DNA from: Copromyces sp. CBS 386.78
Taxonomy: Eukaryota; Ascomycota; Sordariomycetes; Sordariales; Sordariaceae
Assembly: GCA_030685235.1 (NCBI GenBank)
Contig: MU839109.1
Span: 186,001-250,000 of the forward strand
Direction: 5' to 3'
Length of the DNA stretch: 64,000 bases
Below are positions 54,053 through 64,000 of the stretch, in pieces. How positions within the stretch are numbered: the first letter of the stretch is position 1; each line of letters starts with the position of its first letter. The translations under genes and the position numbers were made by a program. The notes under the pieces are model-generated. The model was not told the origin of the DNA, searched no databases, and saw nothing but the letters and a program-made list of their open reading frames with translations.

Positions 54053-56025
54053 TCAATCAACATCATCACCATGCCCACCAGCTCTCTCCTTGGGACCCTC
54101 ACCAATCTTAACACCCAACTTCTCTCTAGCCTCATCCAGCGCCTTGTCTCTTCTAAAACCATCTTCACCCTCCTGCTTCGCAGCCTCATCTATACCCGCA
54201 TCCGCATCCGCAGCCTTGGCACCATCAGTATCGGTCTTTTCCCTACCGCCACCACTAGCCCTAGCAGTAGCCTTCAACGCCTCGGGTTTCAACGTGCCGT
54301 CTTCGTTTACCATGTCGTTCGGGTAGAGAGTAAACAAGATGACTAGGTAGGGTTTTTTGGTGAGGCGGTTGCGGAGGACGTATCTACAGTGAGTGTTTTA
54401 ATGTCAGTCAGCATTTATAGTGCTAGGCAAGAGTTAAGGGCAAAAAAAAAAAAAAAAAAAAAACGGAAAAGGGAGGGGGAATAGGCAAGGGAAAAGGAAG
54501 GGGGGAAAAGAATGGAGAGGGGGATAAAAAGGAGACAAAAAGGGAAATGAAAATGAAAAGGGGTAAAGGAAAAGGAGAAAAGGCAACGAACGAGGAAAGG
54601 GAACGAACGAGGAAAAGGAAAGGCGAGGAAAAGGTAAAAGGAAATGGAAGGGAAAAGAGGAAAAGGAAAGGGGGAAAGGAAAAAAGGGAAAAAAAAAAAC
54701 CAAAAAAAAAAAAAAAACCAAAGGGGCGTGTGTAAGGGGAAATAAATGGCAGATGAAGAGGACAGACGGAAACAGAGAAGAAGAAACCGAAGGCACCAAA
54801 AAAAAAAAAGAAAAAGAAAAAAAAAAAGAAAAAGAAAAAGAAAAAAAAAAAGAAAAAAGAAAAAAGAAACATCATACCTCAACCCAGTCTCCCCATCCCA
54901 ATACCTCAGCACATTAACCCCAAACCCGGGTAACTTGAGCTCGCACCTGCCGAAGTCAATGTAGGGATTATAGAAATCGACAGCATACGTCCTGCCATAC
55001 TCCCACACCCACTTCTTTTTGGAATCCTCCTTCAACGCCCACTTCTGTCTCTTCTTGGGGTCATCTCCCACGCCTGAACCTTTGAGGACCTCGTCTCTCC
55101 AGTGTTTACCAGAGGTGTGTGTGCGTGTGCGTGTGCGTGTGCGTGTGCTGGGTTTGCTGTTGTTGGTCTTGGGGTGTTGTTGTCCAGCTCCAGCTCCTTG
55201 TCCTTGTCCGGTATCTTGGGGGTGGGCTTCAGGGCTCTTTTCCGTTTCGTTTTTCTGTTCCGCTCCCGCTCCCGCTCCCGCCGATCCTTGTCCATCCACA
55301 CCCCCAGAAGAAGCGTCATCCTCATCCTCATCATCCTCCCCATCCTCCCTATCAGAGCCCCCATCAGAGCTACAAGTAGAACTACCGCCTTCTTCCACCC
55401 AAAGCCCCACACCATCATCATCATCATCATCATGTTCCCCCCCCCGCCCAACCCTCACGGCATTAAACGAACTAAGCGCGGGACCATACAGAAACGGCTC
55501 GTCAGCGTACGCATCCCCCTCCAGTCCGGGGTCGATCCACCACTTGACAATGTTCATGGCGGTGTTTACCCCCGGAGGGAGGTACGCCCGGATGGGGTGG
55601 TCGAAGTCGTTGCCGAATTGGAGGTCCGAGGACGGGATTCCTTGTTGCACTTCTTCTTCTTCTCCCTTGACTTGCTTCTTCACCGGCCCATCTTTCGTCG
55701 CCGTTCCGTCGGCCATGGATTTGCCATTGCCATGTTGAGATGTGGGCGGCGCCTTGGGCGTAAACCTGATGCTGATAGAGTACTGATCCTTGTTATACCT
55801 GTGAGGTTCCTTATCAAAGTAGGAAGAAGTACAAGGCGAGTTCCTCGGCAAGCCGCGCTGGTAATCCTGGATGCGCACGTTCAGATCCATGTCCATGCCT
55901 TCTGAAGAGATATGAGTGAGTTTGGAGGAATTGATGGGGACTTGGACGTGTGTGGTGAGGTCGTAGGAAGGACCGGCGGTGACGCGGAGGGTGTAATCTT
56001 GTGGCTTTCTTGTCGCGGGCGCCAT
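54053..56025 (-). CDS. DUF1769-family fungal protein
   Basis: Proposed exons on the minus strand are 56025-54878 and 54383-54053 (492 aa). The junction joins YWDGETGLR to YVLRNRLTKKPYLVILFTL, restoring the DUF1769 core VDFYNPYIDFGRCELKLPGFGVNVLRYWDG...RYVLRNR. The N-terminal half (MAPATRKPQDYTLRVTAGPSYD through NTAMNIVKWWIDPGLEGDAYADEPFLYGPALSSFNAV) is also typical. The middle (about residues 205-320) is a disordered acidic insertion (DDDDDD, EDDEDEDD), then a Gly/Ala/Gln stretch and RTRTRTRTHTSG from a microsatellite. Family members are thought to act inside the cell; their biochemical role is unknown. The intron is 494 nt, unusually long here, and is almost entirely pyrimidine on the sense strand. 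Confidence 0.9.
54435..54870 (-). repeat. polypyrimidine (sense strand) low-complexity intron
   Basis: On the plus strand almost only A and G for about 430 nt, with several A runs of 10-20. It fills the intron of the DUF1769 gene. Confidence 0.88.
55118..55148 (-). repeat. GTGTGC hexanucleotide repeat coding Thr-Arg
   Basis: Five tandem units within the DUF1769-protein coding exon, coding TRTRTRTRT. Confidence 0.88.
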
Positions 56026-56682
56026 GGTTGCGGTTGTTGTTGTTGTTGTTGTTCGAGAAGACTTTGCTTGGTGGGGCGTATTGTCTTTGCTGATTTTGGC
56101 TTGTTCTCGTCAAGGTGTTGTTGTTGTGTTGTTTCGTTGAGTGTCCCAAGGTACCGGTCAATGATGAAATCCCGCCATGGATTCGCAAAAGTAATGTCGA
56201 TAAAGAGATGTGATGGTTGATTGGAACAGAAAAGAAAACCCTTGAAGATCAAATATTCTGGACGACGCAGGCACAACATGACCATCAAGGTGCCGTACAA
56301 AGACAACAAACAACAATCGACGTCGTCATTGCGTTGCCAAGATATCGTTCCACAAGGACCTGGACGGGTCGATGACGTCGCCTCTACGAGATCCGCTGGT
56401 AGGGCTGTTGCATGTGATTCGGGGAGACACACGTTTTGAACGTTAACGAAACTCCTGGCGGTAACCGAGCTTTGGCGTTAGTGCAGTAACAGGCAAATCA
56501 AAGGCCACGACACGGAGAGTCTTGATACCTTTAGAATACGCTGATTTCTAGTACCGCTGTTGAGGTTCCTCACTGCAAAATACTGTACACACCCACCCTG
56601 TAAGCGTGGCATGATATCTATTCATCATTCTTTCTTCCATCTTCCATCTATCTACTCCCCAGCTCCATCACCCACTTCCCCA
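56026..56682. other. intergenic between DUF1769 gene and rpn2
   Basis: Upstream region of the DUF1769 gene and 3' flank of rpn2, both on the minus strand. A CAACAA-type repeat lies at 56032-56052 next to the DUF1769 start codon. No gene seen. Confidence 0.55.
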
Positions 56683-59600
56683 TCAACATTCCTCATCATC
56701 CGCCTCCGCATCAGTAAAGTACTCAAACTCCGCCGGTGTCTGCGCCTCCTCATCACCCTCACCATCCTCATCAATAGCCATCAACACCGCCGCAGCAGCA
56801 GCCGCACCAGCACCGCTTCCAGCCGCACCAGCACCCCTTCCACTGACCGCACCAGAACCGCGACCTCTTCTCTCTTCGAGTTCCCCAGCGACATCAGCAT
56901 TAGGATCCAGCTCCATACGCTGGTTAAGCTGCAGCAGCTCGCTAAGTTCCCGCATGCTAGACCGGTTGAAGGCCCCGGTTCCCTGGAGCTGGCTGAGAAG
57001 GGATTGGGCGACAGCTTGACGGGGCTCGTTGGAACCAGAAGCGCCGGCAACGGGGGCGCGTTCGGTCGTGACCTTGTTAAGCTTTTCTTCGACGAGTGAC
57101 TTAGCCTCCGAAGGCTGGCTATCGAAGAGGAGGAGGGGGCCACCGGTGGGCTGCACATAGTTAGTATACAGAATCATCAGTCAACATTGTAGTGCAGGCG
57201 ACTCACCTTCTTGACTGGCTTGTAACGTCCGGCCGGGAAGCTAATGTACTTGAGCTGGCCGGGCAGGATACGAGACATGTTCTCAATCTCGTAGCCAACC
57301 TTCTCCTTCTCCGCCTTCTTCTTGGCGTCGGTGGCGGCAGTTGCCTCCTTATCGTCACCCTCCTTCTTCTCCTTGGACTCTTCAGACTTGGCGGCGACCT
57401 TCTTATCTTCGTCGATATCCATCTTGTCCTCGGCAGCAGCTTGCGAGGTGGTGGTCTTGGAAACAGCCGGTGTGTCAATGTCCATGCTCTCACGACGCTG
57501 CGCCTTCTCCTTCTTCTGCGCGCGACGCTTGGCCTGTGCCGTGGTAGAAAGAACGGCAGTGGTGACCAAGGCGGGTCCCTCCTCCACCTTGACTTCCTGC
57601 TCTGGTGGGTAGTCGAACAAGCTGGGACGAGTGGCGCAGTGGAACTTGGTGTTGGGGATGGCAAGATCACTGTCGAGAGCAATGATGGACGTGGGGACAA
57701 AGCTGAGAGACAAGAAGTGGCTGAAGGGAAACCAGTACCAGTACTGCGTGAACACAGCCATACCAACGATACCGGCCATGTTGAGGTTGCCCGTCTGGGT
57801 CTGGAGACCAATGGTGCAGTTGCGGCCACCGGCGTCAATGATACCGAGGGCAAGCGAGGCACCAAACTTGGTCATCTGCTCTTCGTGACGGTCACTGACA
57901 ACCTTCTTGAGCGTCTTCCTGATGGCCGCAACCTTGGGGTTCATAGCCTCGTTCTGCTGAACCAAGATCATGGCCAGAGCAATGAGGGCGCCCTGGCGGA
58001 CAAAGTCGGTGGGGTCCTTCATCATGGGCTCGAGCAGGTCAATCGCCTCGTCCAAACCGGTGCCGGCGCAGGCGATACCGAGCGCCATGGCCGAACCATA
58101 GCGCACATGAGGGTTATAAGACTCGGCGAGCAACTCAACCATGCGAGGAACGCTGCCGGGCTTGCGGAAGAGGATGAAACCCAAGCTCATGACGGCAACA
58201 CGGCGGACGTCGTCGTTCACGTCGCTTACGGCAAGGTGAAGAAGCTTGCGGATGGCCTTGTTGCTGCCGGTTCCGCAGTAGGCCATGGCGAGGGTGAGAA
58301 CACCACCATAGCGGAGGATAGGGTCGGGGTTGGCAAGGAGCATCTGGACCGTCCTGTCGGCGCCTTCCTGCTGTCCAAACATGATGAGGGCAATGCCCAG
58401 CGCGATACCGCGGACAATCTTCTCGTGCTGAGTCTCGTGAGCGTAGGTGAACATGGCATCGATAGTGGCGGCATGTCCAGTTCCCAGCATGATCAAACCC
58501 ATGGCGGCACCAACGGCCTCACCGTTGAGAGCAGAATCCGAGTAGAGAGCTTCCTTGAGATCCTCAATGATCCTTTGGTCGCCAGTGCCCATGCCGGCAA
58601 TACCCAGACCCAAAGCGCCACCGTGCTGAATGACCTCTTGGTCGGCGTCCTTGAACTGCTGGTGAAGGTAGGCCAGGGCATCAGCACCGTGGTTGGCGTG
58701 GATCAGACCGTAAGCGTAAAGGGCACCAGCCTGGCTGTAGATGGAACCCGTGCTGACGCCCGAGGGACGGGGGAGGTAGGGCTCGAGGAGCTTGCGAGAC
58801 TGGGTGACGTTACCACGGTGCAGGACACCAAGCGCGGCAGTAGCCGTGAACTTGGACCAGTTGACAGCCCTTCCTAGCCACTCGAGGTTATCCCTGAAGA
58901 ACCTGTCATTAGTAGTGCCAGCGTTCATAAAGGCATTGCAGAAGGTGACGGCGCTGTGGAAGATGGAGTTGCGGCCATCCAAGCTGTCGCGCACCTTGTT
59001 GAGGATGCTCATATCGGTGTGGTTGTTGCGGTAAAGGAATTCGAGGTTGAGCTTGATGGCCTTGCTACCGTCGAGAATGGTGCGGATGTTCTTGTAGACC
59101 TTGGCCACCTCCTCGGGCAGTTCTTCCTCCGAGGTCTCCTGGCCTTCCAAAAGAGGCTCGCTCTCGGCAGCCGCACCTTCGGCCTTGGGCTTGGGTGGCT
59201 CGCCAGAGGGCAAAGCCTTGATGACCTTGCCCAGGAATTCCTGGGTGCCGTTGTCGTAAATATCAAAGGCGATTTGGTAAGCAATGGCGATCGAGTCCTG
59301 TTCTCCCTTGGCCACAAGCTGGCGGAGCATGCGGGACGCCTCCTCGTCCGAATCAAGATAAACAACGCACTTAGCGATGGCAAAGTAATCCGGGTTGGGA
59401 ATGTCGTTTAGGAGATCGAGGATCAGGCGCAGAATCTCGGTGCGGAAGCCGCGTTCCTGGACAATGTCCATGCAAATGCTAAGGGCATAGTCCATGAGCT
59501 CCTCAGCCGGCCCCTGGCTACCCTCTTGCACCTTGGTCTTGCCGGACTTGACATCCTCGCTAGCGCGCTTGATGACGCGACGCAGAACATCCAGATTCTT

Positions 59601-60362
59601 GGCCTCAACAGCAATGCCCACCACCTGTCTGTATTTGCCCTCCTTCAGGCAGTTCTCGAACAGGCGCTCAATCACGTTCAGAAGCGCAACCTGGGTGGCG
59701 GTATCGTGAACCTGGGCTATTGAGGCGGAGCGGGTTTCCTTGGTGGGCTGGAAGGTGGGATCCAGAATAGTGTTGTCGTCGGACGATGCGCGCGCAAGGA
59801 GGGACTTGGAGGGAACCGAAGACTGCGAGAAGGGCGTGGTGGGGGAGATGAGAGCCGAGCTATCGATAGCACCGCTGCCGAGATCGGTCGAGAGGGCGGG
59901 CAGGTCCTTCTTGGAAGGAGTATGGTGGAGAGACGAGACGGCAATGTACTGGTCGATGCACTTGGAGATGATGGTCTCCTCGAACTCGCTGGGGGCGTCG
60001 AGCTTGAAGAGGGGGCCGGCAGCCAGGGCAAAGGTCATGCTCTCGTTGTAGGCTTGGAGGTGGAAGTAGACCTTGGCGAGCACAAGGGCGGCGAGTTGGC
60101 GCTCGGGGAAGGACTCGTCTTCGTAGAGGGCCTCACTAGAGAGAGAGAGAGAGACGGAGACAGATCAGCTCGGTTGCCCAGCTGAGAGCTAGTGTAGTGT
60201 AGTGTATCAGGGAGCTACTCACATCTGGGTCAAGGCGCCAGCGACCTCGGTCCAAACGGTGTCGATATCATCGTTGAGGGTCTTGAGGGCGAAGACCTTG
60301 AGCTCGGGCTCCTCGTCGGCGAGGAAGGCCAACACGCCGGTCGCGGTGACGAGGCCGGGCAT
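56683..60362 (-). CDS. rpn2: 26S proteasome regulatory subunit Rpn2 (PSMD1)
   Basis: Large scaffold of the proteasome base, which supports Rpn1/Rpn10/Rpn13 docking. Proposed exons on the minus strand are 60362-60223, 60135-57207 and 57150-56683 (1178 aa). Intron 1 (GTGAGT, CTAG after a CT repeat) joins GALTQ to IEALYEDESFPERQ; intron 2 (GTGAGT, ACTAAC, TGCAG) joins RYKPVKK to PTGGPLLLF. The toroid of proteasome/cyclosome repeats spans about residues 440-800 (for example LGLGIAGMGTG, GIALGIALIMFG, LTLAMAYCGTGSNKAI, MALGIACAGTGLDEA). The C-terminal part has FDYPPE, a Lys/Glu/Ala-rich insertion, and the final VLMAIDEDGEGDEEAQTPAEFEYFTD region resembling the Rpn13-binding tail. It is longer than the yeast or human protein (about 950) because of charged insertions and an Ala/Gly-rich stretch near the end. 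Confidence 0.95.
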
Positions 60363-62577
60363 CTTGATGATAATAGAAGTGGGATGAGGCGAGCTTCGCG
60401 GTGGCGGTTTCTGCTTGTCGGAATATCGTGGTGTTTATTAAAGTCGGGTTGTAGTAAAAAAAAAAAAAAAAAGAGCAGCGTCCTCGTGCCCCGCGTTGGT
60501 GGTGATGGATATGGGGAAAGTTTGGGTTGCAGTGTTTGTTGGGCGAGGAATGGGTCGAGTTGGAATCGGGATCAGTTGTTGCCGTCAAGGTCAAGATGCC
60601 AGGCAGTGTCCCGTAGTGATGGCTTCAGTGGGCAGCGATGGAGCTGGCGGGCGCTGGAACGAGCATCTGGTTGGCTGGTTGGAGCCTGCCGTGGTTTGCA
60701 GTGACGAACTGACAGCCGAGCATCCACGTCAGGGAGCTCCTGCCTTGAGTGGGTCCCTTGCTGGTGCAGCTACCTGGATACTTTGGATGACAAACCAATG
60801 GGAGAGTGAACGGAAGGTGAGATTTTCCATCTGAGCAGAGGTACGTACCTTATCTTGTTTGACAGCTTTAAGTGCGCACGGGCCATGAAGCTCAACGAGA
60901 GAGGTCAAAAGCATTTAAGCTCGTTGAACACCAGACTCGAAAGACTTCAAAGACAGGTCCAGTCAAGACTCAACATGACACCAAACCTCAAGAGATGGAG
61001 ACATCTGATGGTACCTAGCACTTTACGCAGTATTAGAAGAGCAAAACTATCAACCAAATTACCGATTCAGACATGTTATCATCATTTCGTGTGGTAAGGT
61101 ATACCCATGCCATTGACTTTGATGAAGCTTGGAGCCTGGACTTATGGTAAAAGGTACCACGGTACATCCCACTTCAACATTTGCCGTTGAAGACAAACAT
61201 TCAACTTCTATCGCCAACAAGTCTTCAAAGATTTCGAATTGAACCTTTGGTCTGGACTATGAAGCTAGTTTCAAACATATGACCCAGTACTCAGCTTGGC
61301 AATAACGGCAACCAAGTTTCACCTGTACCTTTCTCCCTTCTTAATCTTCAGCTCTTCACCACTCAACCCGATCTTGATCCGAGCCGTCACTGCTTCTTGC
61401 CTCTACAACTTTCAGTTGGTCCCTCCTCATGTCGTTTGTTGGTGGTTGTTTACTGTTTGCGCTGCACAAGAAGTGTGCACGCTTCCACATACCAACCTGA
61501 ATCTGCAGCCGTAACCTGCAAGAGTATGTTGATCTATGATAATCCTACATACCGTCGATGATAGCAATATAGAAACAATGTTCAGGGAGAGAGCGGAGAG
61601 AATGGAGGGAAAGAGAGGACATGTCCCTTCTCCTCTACCAACACGACCGTAGTGGATATATAGCCTCCACTAACACTTTTCCTCCTAAACTGTGTGGCAT
61701 TCAGATAGCGAAATGAGTGCTACTTATACACGCCTTCCTTGGTACTAGCGTTTGCGCGGGACAATGTCATGATGATACTCTAGCCTCTATTTTTTTTCAT
61801 CTTTTTCTTTTTTCTTCTGGTGCAACACTGCACGGTGAACGGCCGTCGGTCTTTCTCGTCAATTCTCACCAGTCGAGAGTTCCCATTGTTCCCTCTTCAA
61901 TATTCGGCATCCCCACCCATTCGCGACATGGGATAGGGAGCTACCTTGTTGAACACACGACACTTGACAGGCAGCTCAGCTCAAACTGTCAGCTCCGACA
62001 TCAAGCAGCTCCTCGGCTGCGACCAGCATCACAGACGACAACATCACCGTCCACCACGACGCCCTGGGTTATTCGACAAAGAGGGAGACTTCTCTCTCGA
62101 TATTGCAACTCGACTGTTCAGATTCCCAGGATACCAAGTTCCTTTTGCCCGCGACGGTCCATCATTCGCATCGCCAAAAAGACCCTTCTCTCCTTGTTGC
62201 GACCAGAGACCCGACCCGACGGCATTGAACCCCAATTCACCCCCTCAAGTCTGCCCGAACATTCGAGTCCTGCGCCATGACGATGTGATGTTTCCCAATC
62301 GCGACACCAGTCTATGACCACGTCTCTTTTCAATCGAGCGCACCGATCGCTATTCGAGGCCTATGCGCGACGACACTGCTGCCGCTTCCACCGTCTCCAT
62401 CACGCCGCGATTTCACACAAAGGACACATTGCGCAGCATACCTAATTCTTGGCTCTTTGTCCATGGTCGGCGGCAAAAGACAAAGATTCAACAACCCAAG
62501 CAAAAAGGACACCAAGGAGAGGGACGGAATTACTGTAATAGTAGGACTAATAAAGAAGAAGCGACACCATCGCCAAC
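60363..62577. other. 2.2-kb divergent intergenic region (rpn2 / Q-rich gene)
   Basis: Holds both promoters. An A17 run lies at 60456-60472. The plus-strand part from about 61800 is C/T-rich and probably contains the leader of the downstream gene. No separate gene supported. Confidence 0.55.
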
Positions 62578-62660
62578 ATGGACTTGAGAAACGTCCTCAA
62601 CGACAGCAGCAGCGGCCCTGTCGCTCCTCGCGCCGCCGCGTCCACGCCCGACCGACCGCA

Positions 62661-62691
<31 letters not shown>

Positions 62692-64000
62692 CAGCCACCA
62701 CACCCGCAGTACTCCCAACATCCTCCCCAACATCCTCAGCGACAACAACAGTCATACCAGCATCATCAGCAGCAACAACAACACCACCCTGGATATCCCC
62801 AGCCGCCCACGACACCCGGTCAGCCACCACACCCTGGACAACAGCACCAGCAGTCGTATATAGACTATAACCACCACCAGACTCGACCCTCTCCCGGTCG
62901 CCATATCTCGCAAGACTCGGGTTACGGGACCCATCCTCCGTTTTCGGGACCCCCTGCTACCGGCCCGAACCCCTACGCGAACCGACCTCCGCCGCCTCCT
63001 CCGCTGCAGCAAGTCCCGGCCCACGATCCCCGGTCGCCCAGCCTTGCATCCGGTCCCGGTCCATCTCCGTACCGTCACACGCCCACCTCGTCGATTAGCG
63101 CTCAGAGCGGCGGTTACCCCTTTCCTCCGTCGGCGCAGCACTCTCCCACCAGCCCCGTGCAACGGCCATACAATCAATATCCTCCCAGCAGTACAGCCGC
63201 ATACCCCTCCAGGGAAGGCTATCCTCCAACGGCGGGCGGCTCCGTGGGTGTCACAGGCCCACCTCCACCACCACCACCACCACCACCAGGTCACGGTGGT
63301 GCTGGAGGTGCCCCTTATTTGCAGCAGGGCCGGCCGGGAGGGATTCCTCAAACACCACCGATTAGCACGGCTGGCGGCGGTCCAAGTGGAGGACACAACC
63401 CGTATCTCCAGCGATCGCATTCGACGCATTCGGGATCGGCGACGACACCAACCTCGGCGCATTCGCAAGGCCCGTCAGGAGGACATTCGCATTCGCATTC
63501 GCATTCGCATTCGCACCCACAAGTGTACGGGCCTCCATTTGGCCAAGGAAGTCCTGTGACGGGGCCGCATCATTCACTGCCGCAGACAGGAGGACCTGGT
63601 GGCCCTGGTGGCCCTGGTGGCCAGATCCCCGTGGATCCCCAGCAGCGGCAGTCATCCCAGCCAGCGACTCCAGTTGCGGGTCCACGTCCGCTAACGGCTT
63701 CTACGGGCGGCCCTGGAACTGGAACACGTCCACTGCCCCAGGCAACTGTTAGCCAGACCCAGTCCCAGTCCCAGTCCCAAAACCTGAACCACTACGGCCA
63801 GCCGCCAAGCCCTTACCAACAACGACTTCCTTCTGCGACAACGCATCATCACCTCAACCTCAACTCTCCCCGGTCACATCTACACCAACAAATTTCCTCT
63901 CCCCATTCCCACCCTCAACAACCGCCACCACCACCACCACCGCCTCACCCGCAGTCTCTTCCCAGACAACACAGCGCACAAAGCATTTACGACGCCCGCG
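62578..64000 (+). CDS. Gln/Pro/His-rich protein, N-terminal part only (runs off right edge)
   Basis: One frame of 474 codons from ATG (CCAACATGG context), with no stop before the edge. It starts MDLRNVLNDSSSGPVAPR, followed by Q12, then Gln/Pro/His-rich segments, SPYRHTPTSSISAQSGGYP, P10, HSHSHSHSHS, GGPGGPGGPGG and SQSQSQSQ. No folded domain is reached. Such leaders are common in fungal transcription factors and chromatin proteins (Ino80-type remodellers are one possibility), but the family cannot be decided from this part. Several tracts are in-frame microsatellites: CAG at 62658-62690, CCA at 63263-63292 and CATTCG at 63487-63516. The frame is intact despite the repeats, arguing for a real gene. 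Confidence 0.8.
62658..62690 (+). repeat. CAG/CAA repeat coding poly-Gln
   Basis: Nine or so CAG followed by CAA codons coding Q12 near the N-terminus of the 62578 gene. Confidence 0.9.
63487..63516 (+). repeat. hexanucleotide repeat coding His-Ser
   Basis: Five tandem CATTCG units, in frame. Confidence 0.9.

Noticed and set aside
57192..58877. 561-codon open frame on the plus strand
   Set aside because: It lies entirely antisense to the rpn2 coding exon; high GC third positions in rpn2 keep the opposite strand open. It has no domain character.
62752..63468. 238-codon minus-strand frame with Trp and Arg runs
   Set aside because: Shadow of the Gln/Pro-rich gene; the runs are the reverse complement of its CCA and CAG repeats.

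Overview
This window looks like chromosomal DNA of a filamentous ascomycete, most likely Sordariales close to Neurospora/Sordaria. The genes have short GT-AG introns (about 50-140 nt) with CTAAC/CTGAC branch points. The tRNA genes carry introns. Protein-coding genes are separated by long intergenic stretches rich in microsatellites and in GGTAGGTA/TACCTACC motifs. The protein families (fungal CPS/KS diterpene cyclase, S28 peptidase, DUF1769, SnoaL-like protein, Swr1, Rpn2) are typical of Pezizomycotina. No bacterial, viral, CRISPR or operon-type structure was seen.

Layout, left to right. 1-1855: 3'-truncated copper amine oxidase (minus). 2484-2595: intron-containing tRNA-Met. 2.9-13.1 kb: a candidate specialised-metabolism group made of a bifunctional CPS/KS-type diterpene cyclase (minus), an FAD-linked oxidase (plus) and a cytochrome P450 (plus). 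13225-13780: a non-autonomous DNA transposon (MITE) with 88-bp terminal inverted repeats flanked by TA. 14.4-16.1 kb: secreted S28 serine peptidase. 17.4-17.8 kb: small Arg/Tyr-rich protein. 20.1-25.6 kb: Swr1 chromatin-remodelling ATPase, divergent from a complex I NDUFB8-type subunit (26.4-27.1 kb). 28.0-30.2 kb: conserved fungal protein of unknown function. 30.8 kb: tRNA-Ala(CGC). 34.1-36.0 kb: DHA2-type MFS transporter. 37.2 kb: tRNA-Pro(AGG). 39.0-39.9 kb: SnoaL-like gene broken by a frameshift and an in-frame stop. 42.8-43.7 kb and 51.3-52.2 kb: two low-complexity, repeat-bearing hypothetical proteins behind clear TATA boxes, separated by about 7.5 kb with no gene I can support. 54.1-56.0 kb: DUF1769 protein. 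56.7-60.4 kb: proteasome subunit Rpn2. 62.6 kb to the end: N-terminal part of a Gln/Pro/His-rich, probably nuclear, protein.

The housekeeping genes (Swr1, NDUFB8, Rpn2) look intact. The most interesting accessory region is 2.9-13.8 kb. Its cyclase retains both class II (DADD) and class I (DEYME, NDYGSITRDAGE) motifs, so it could convert GGPP to an ent-kaurene-like diterpene, and the P450 and FAD oxidase are plausible tailoring enzymes; this is inference from adjacency and family. Exon structures were worked out by eye from splice signals and reading frame. Nothing has been checked against transcripts or databases.
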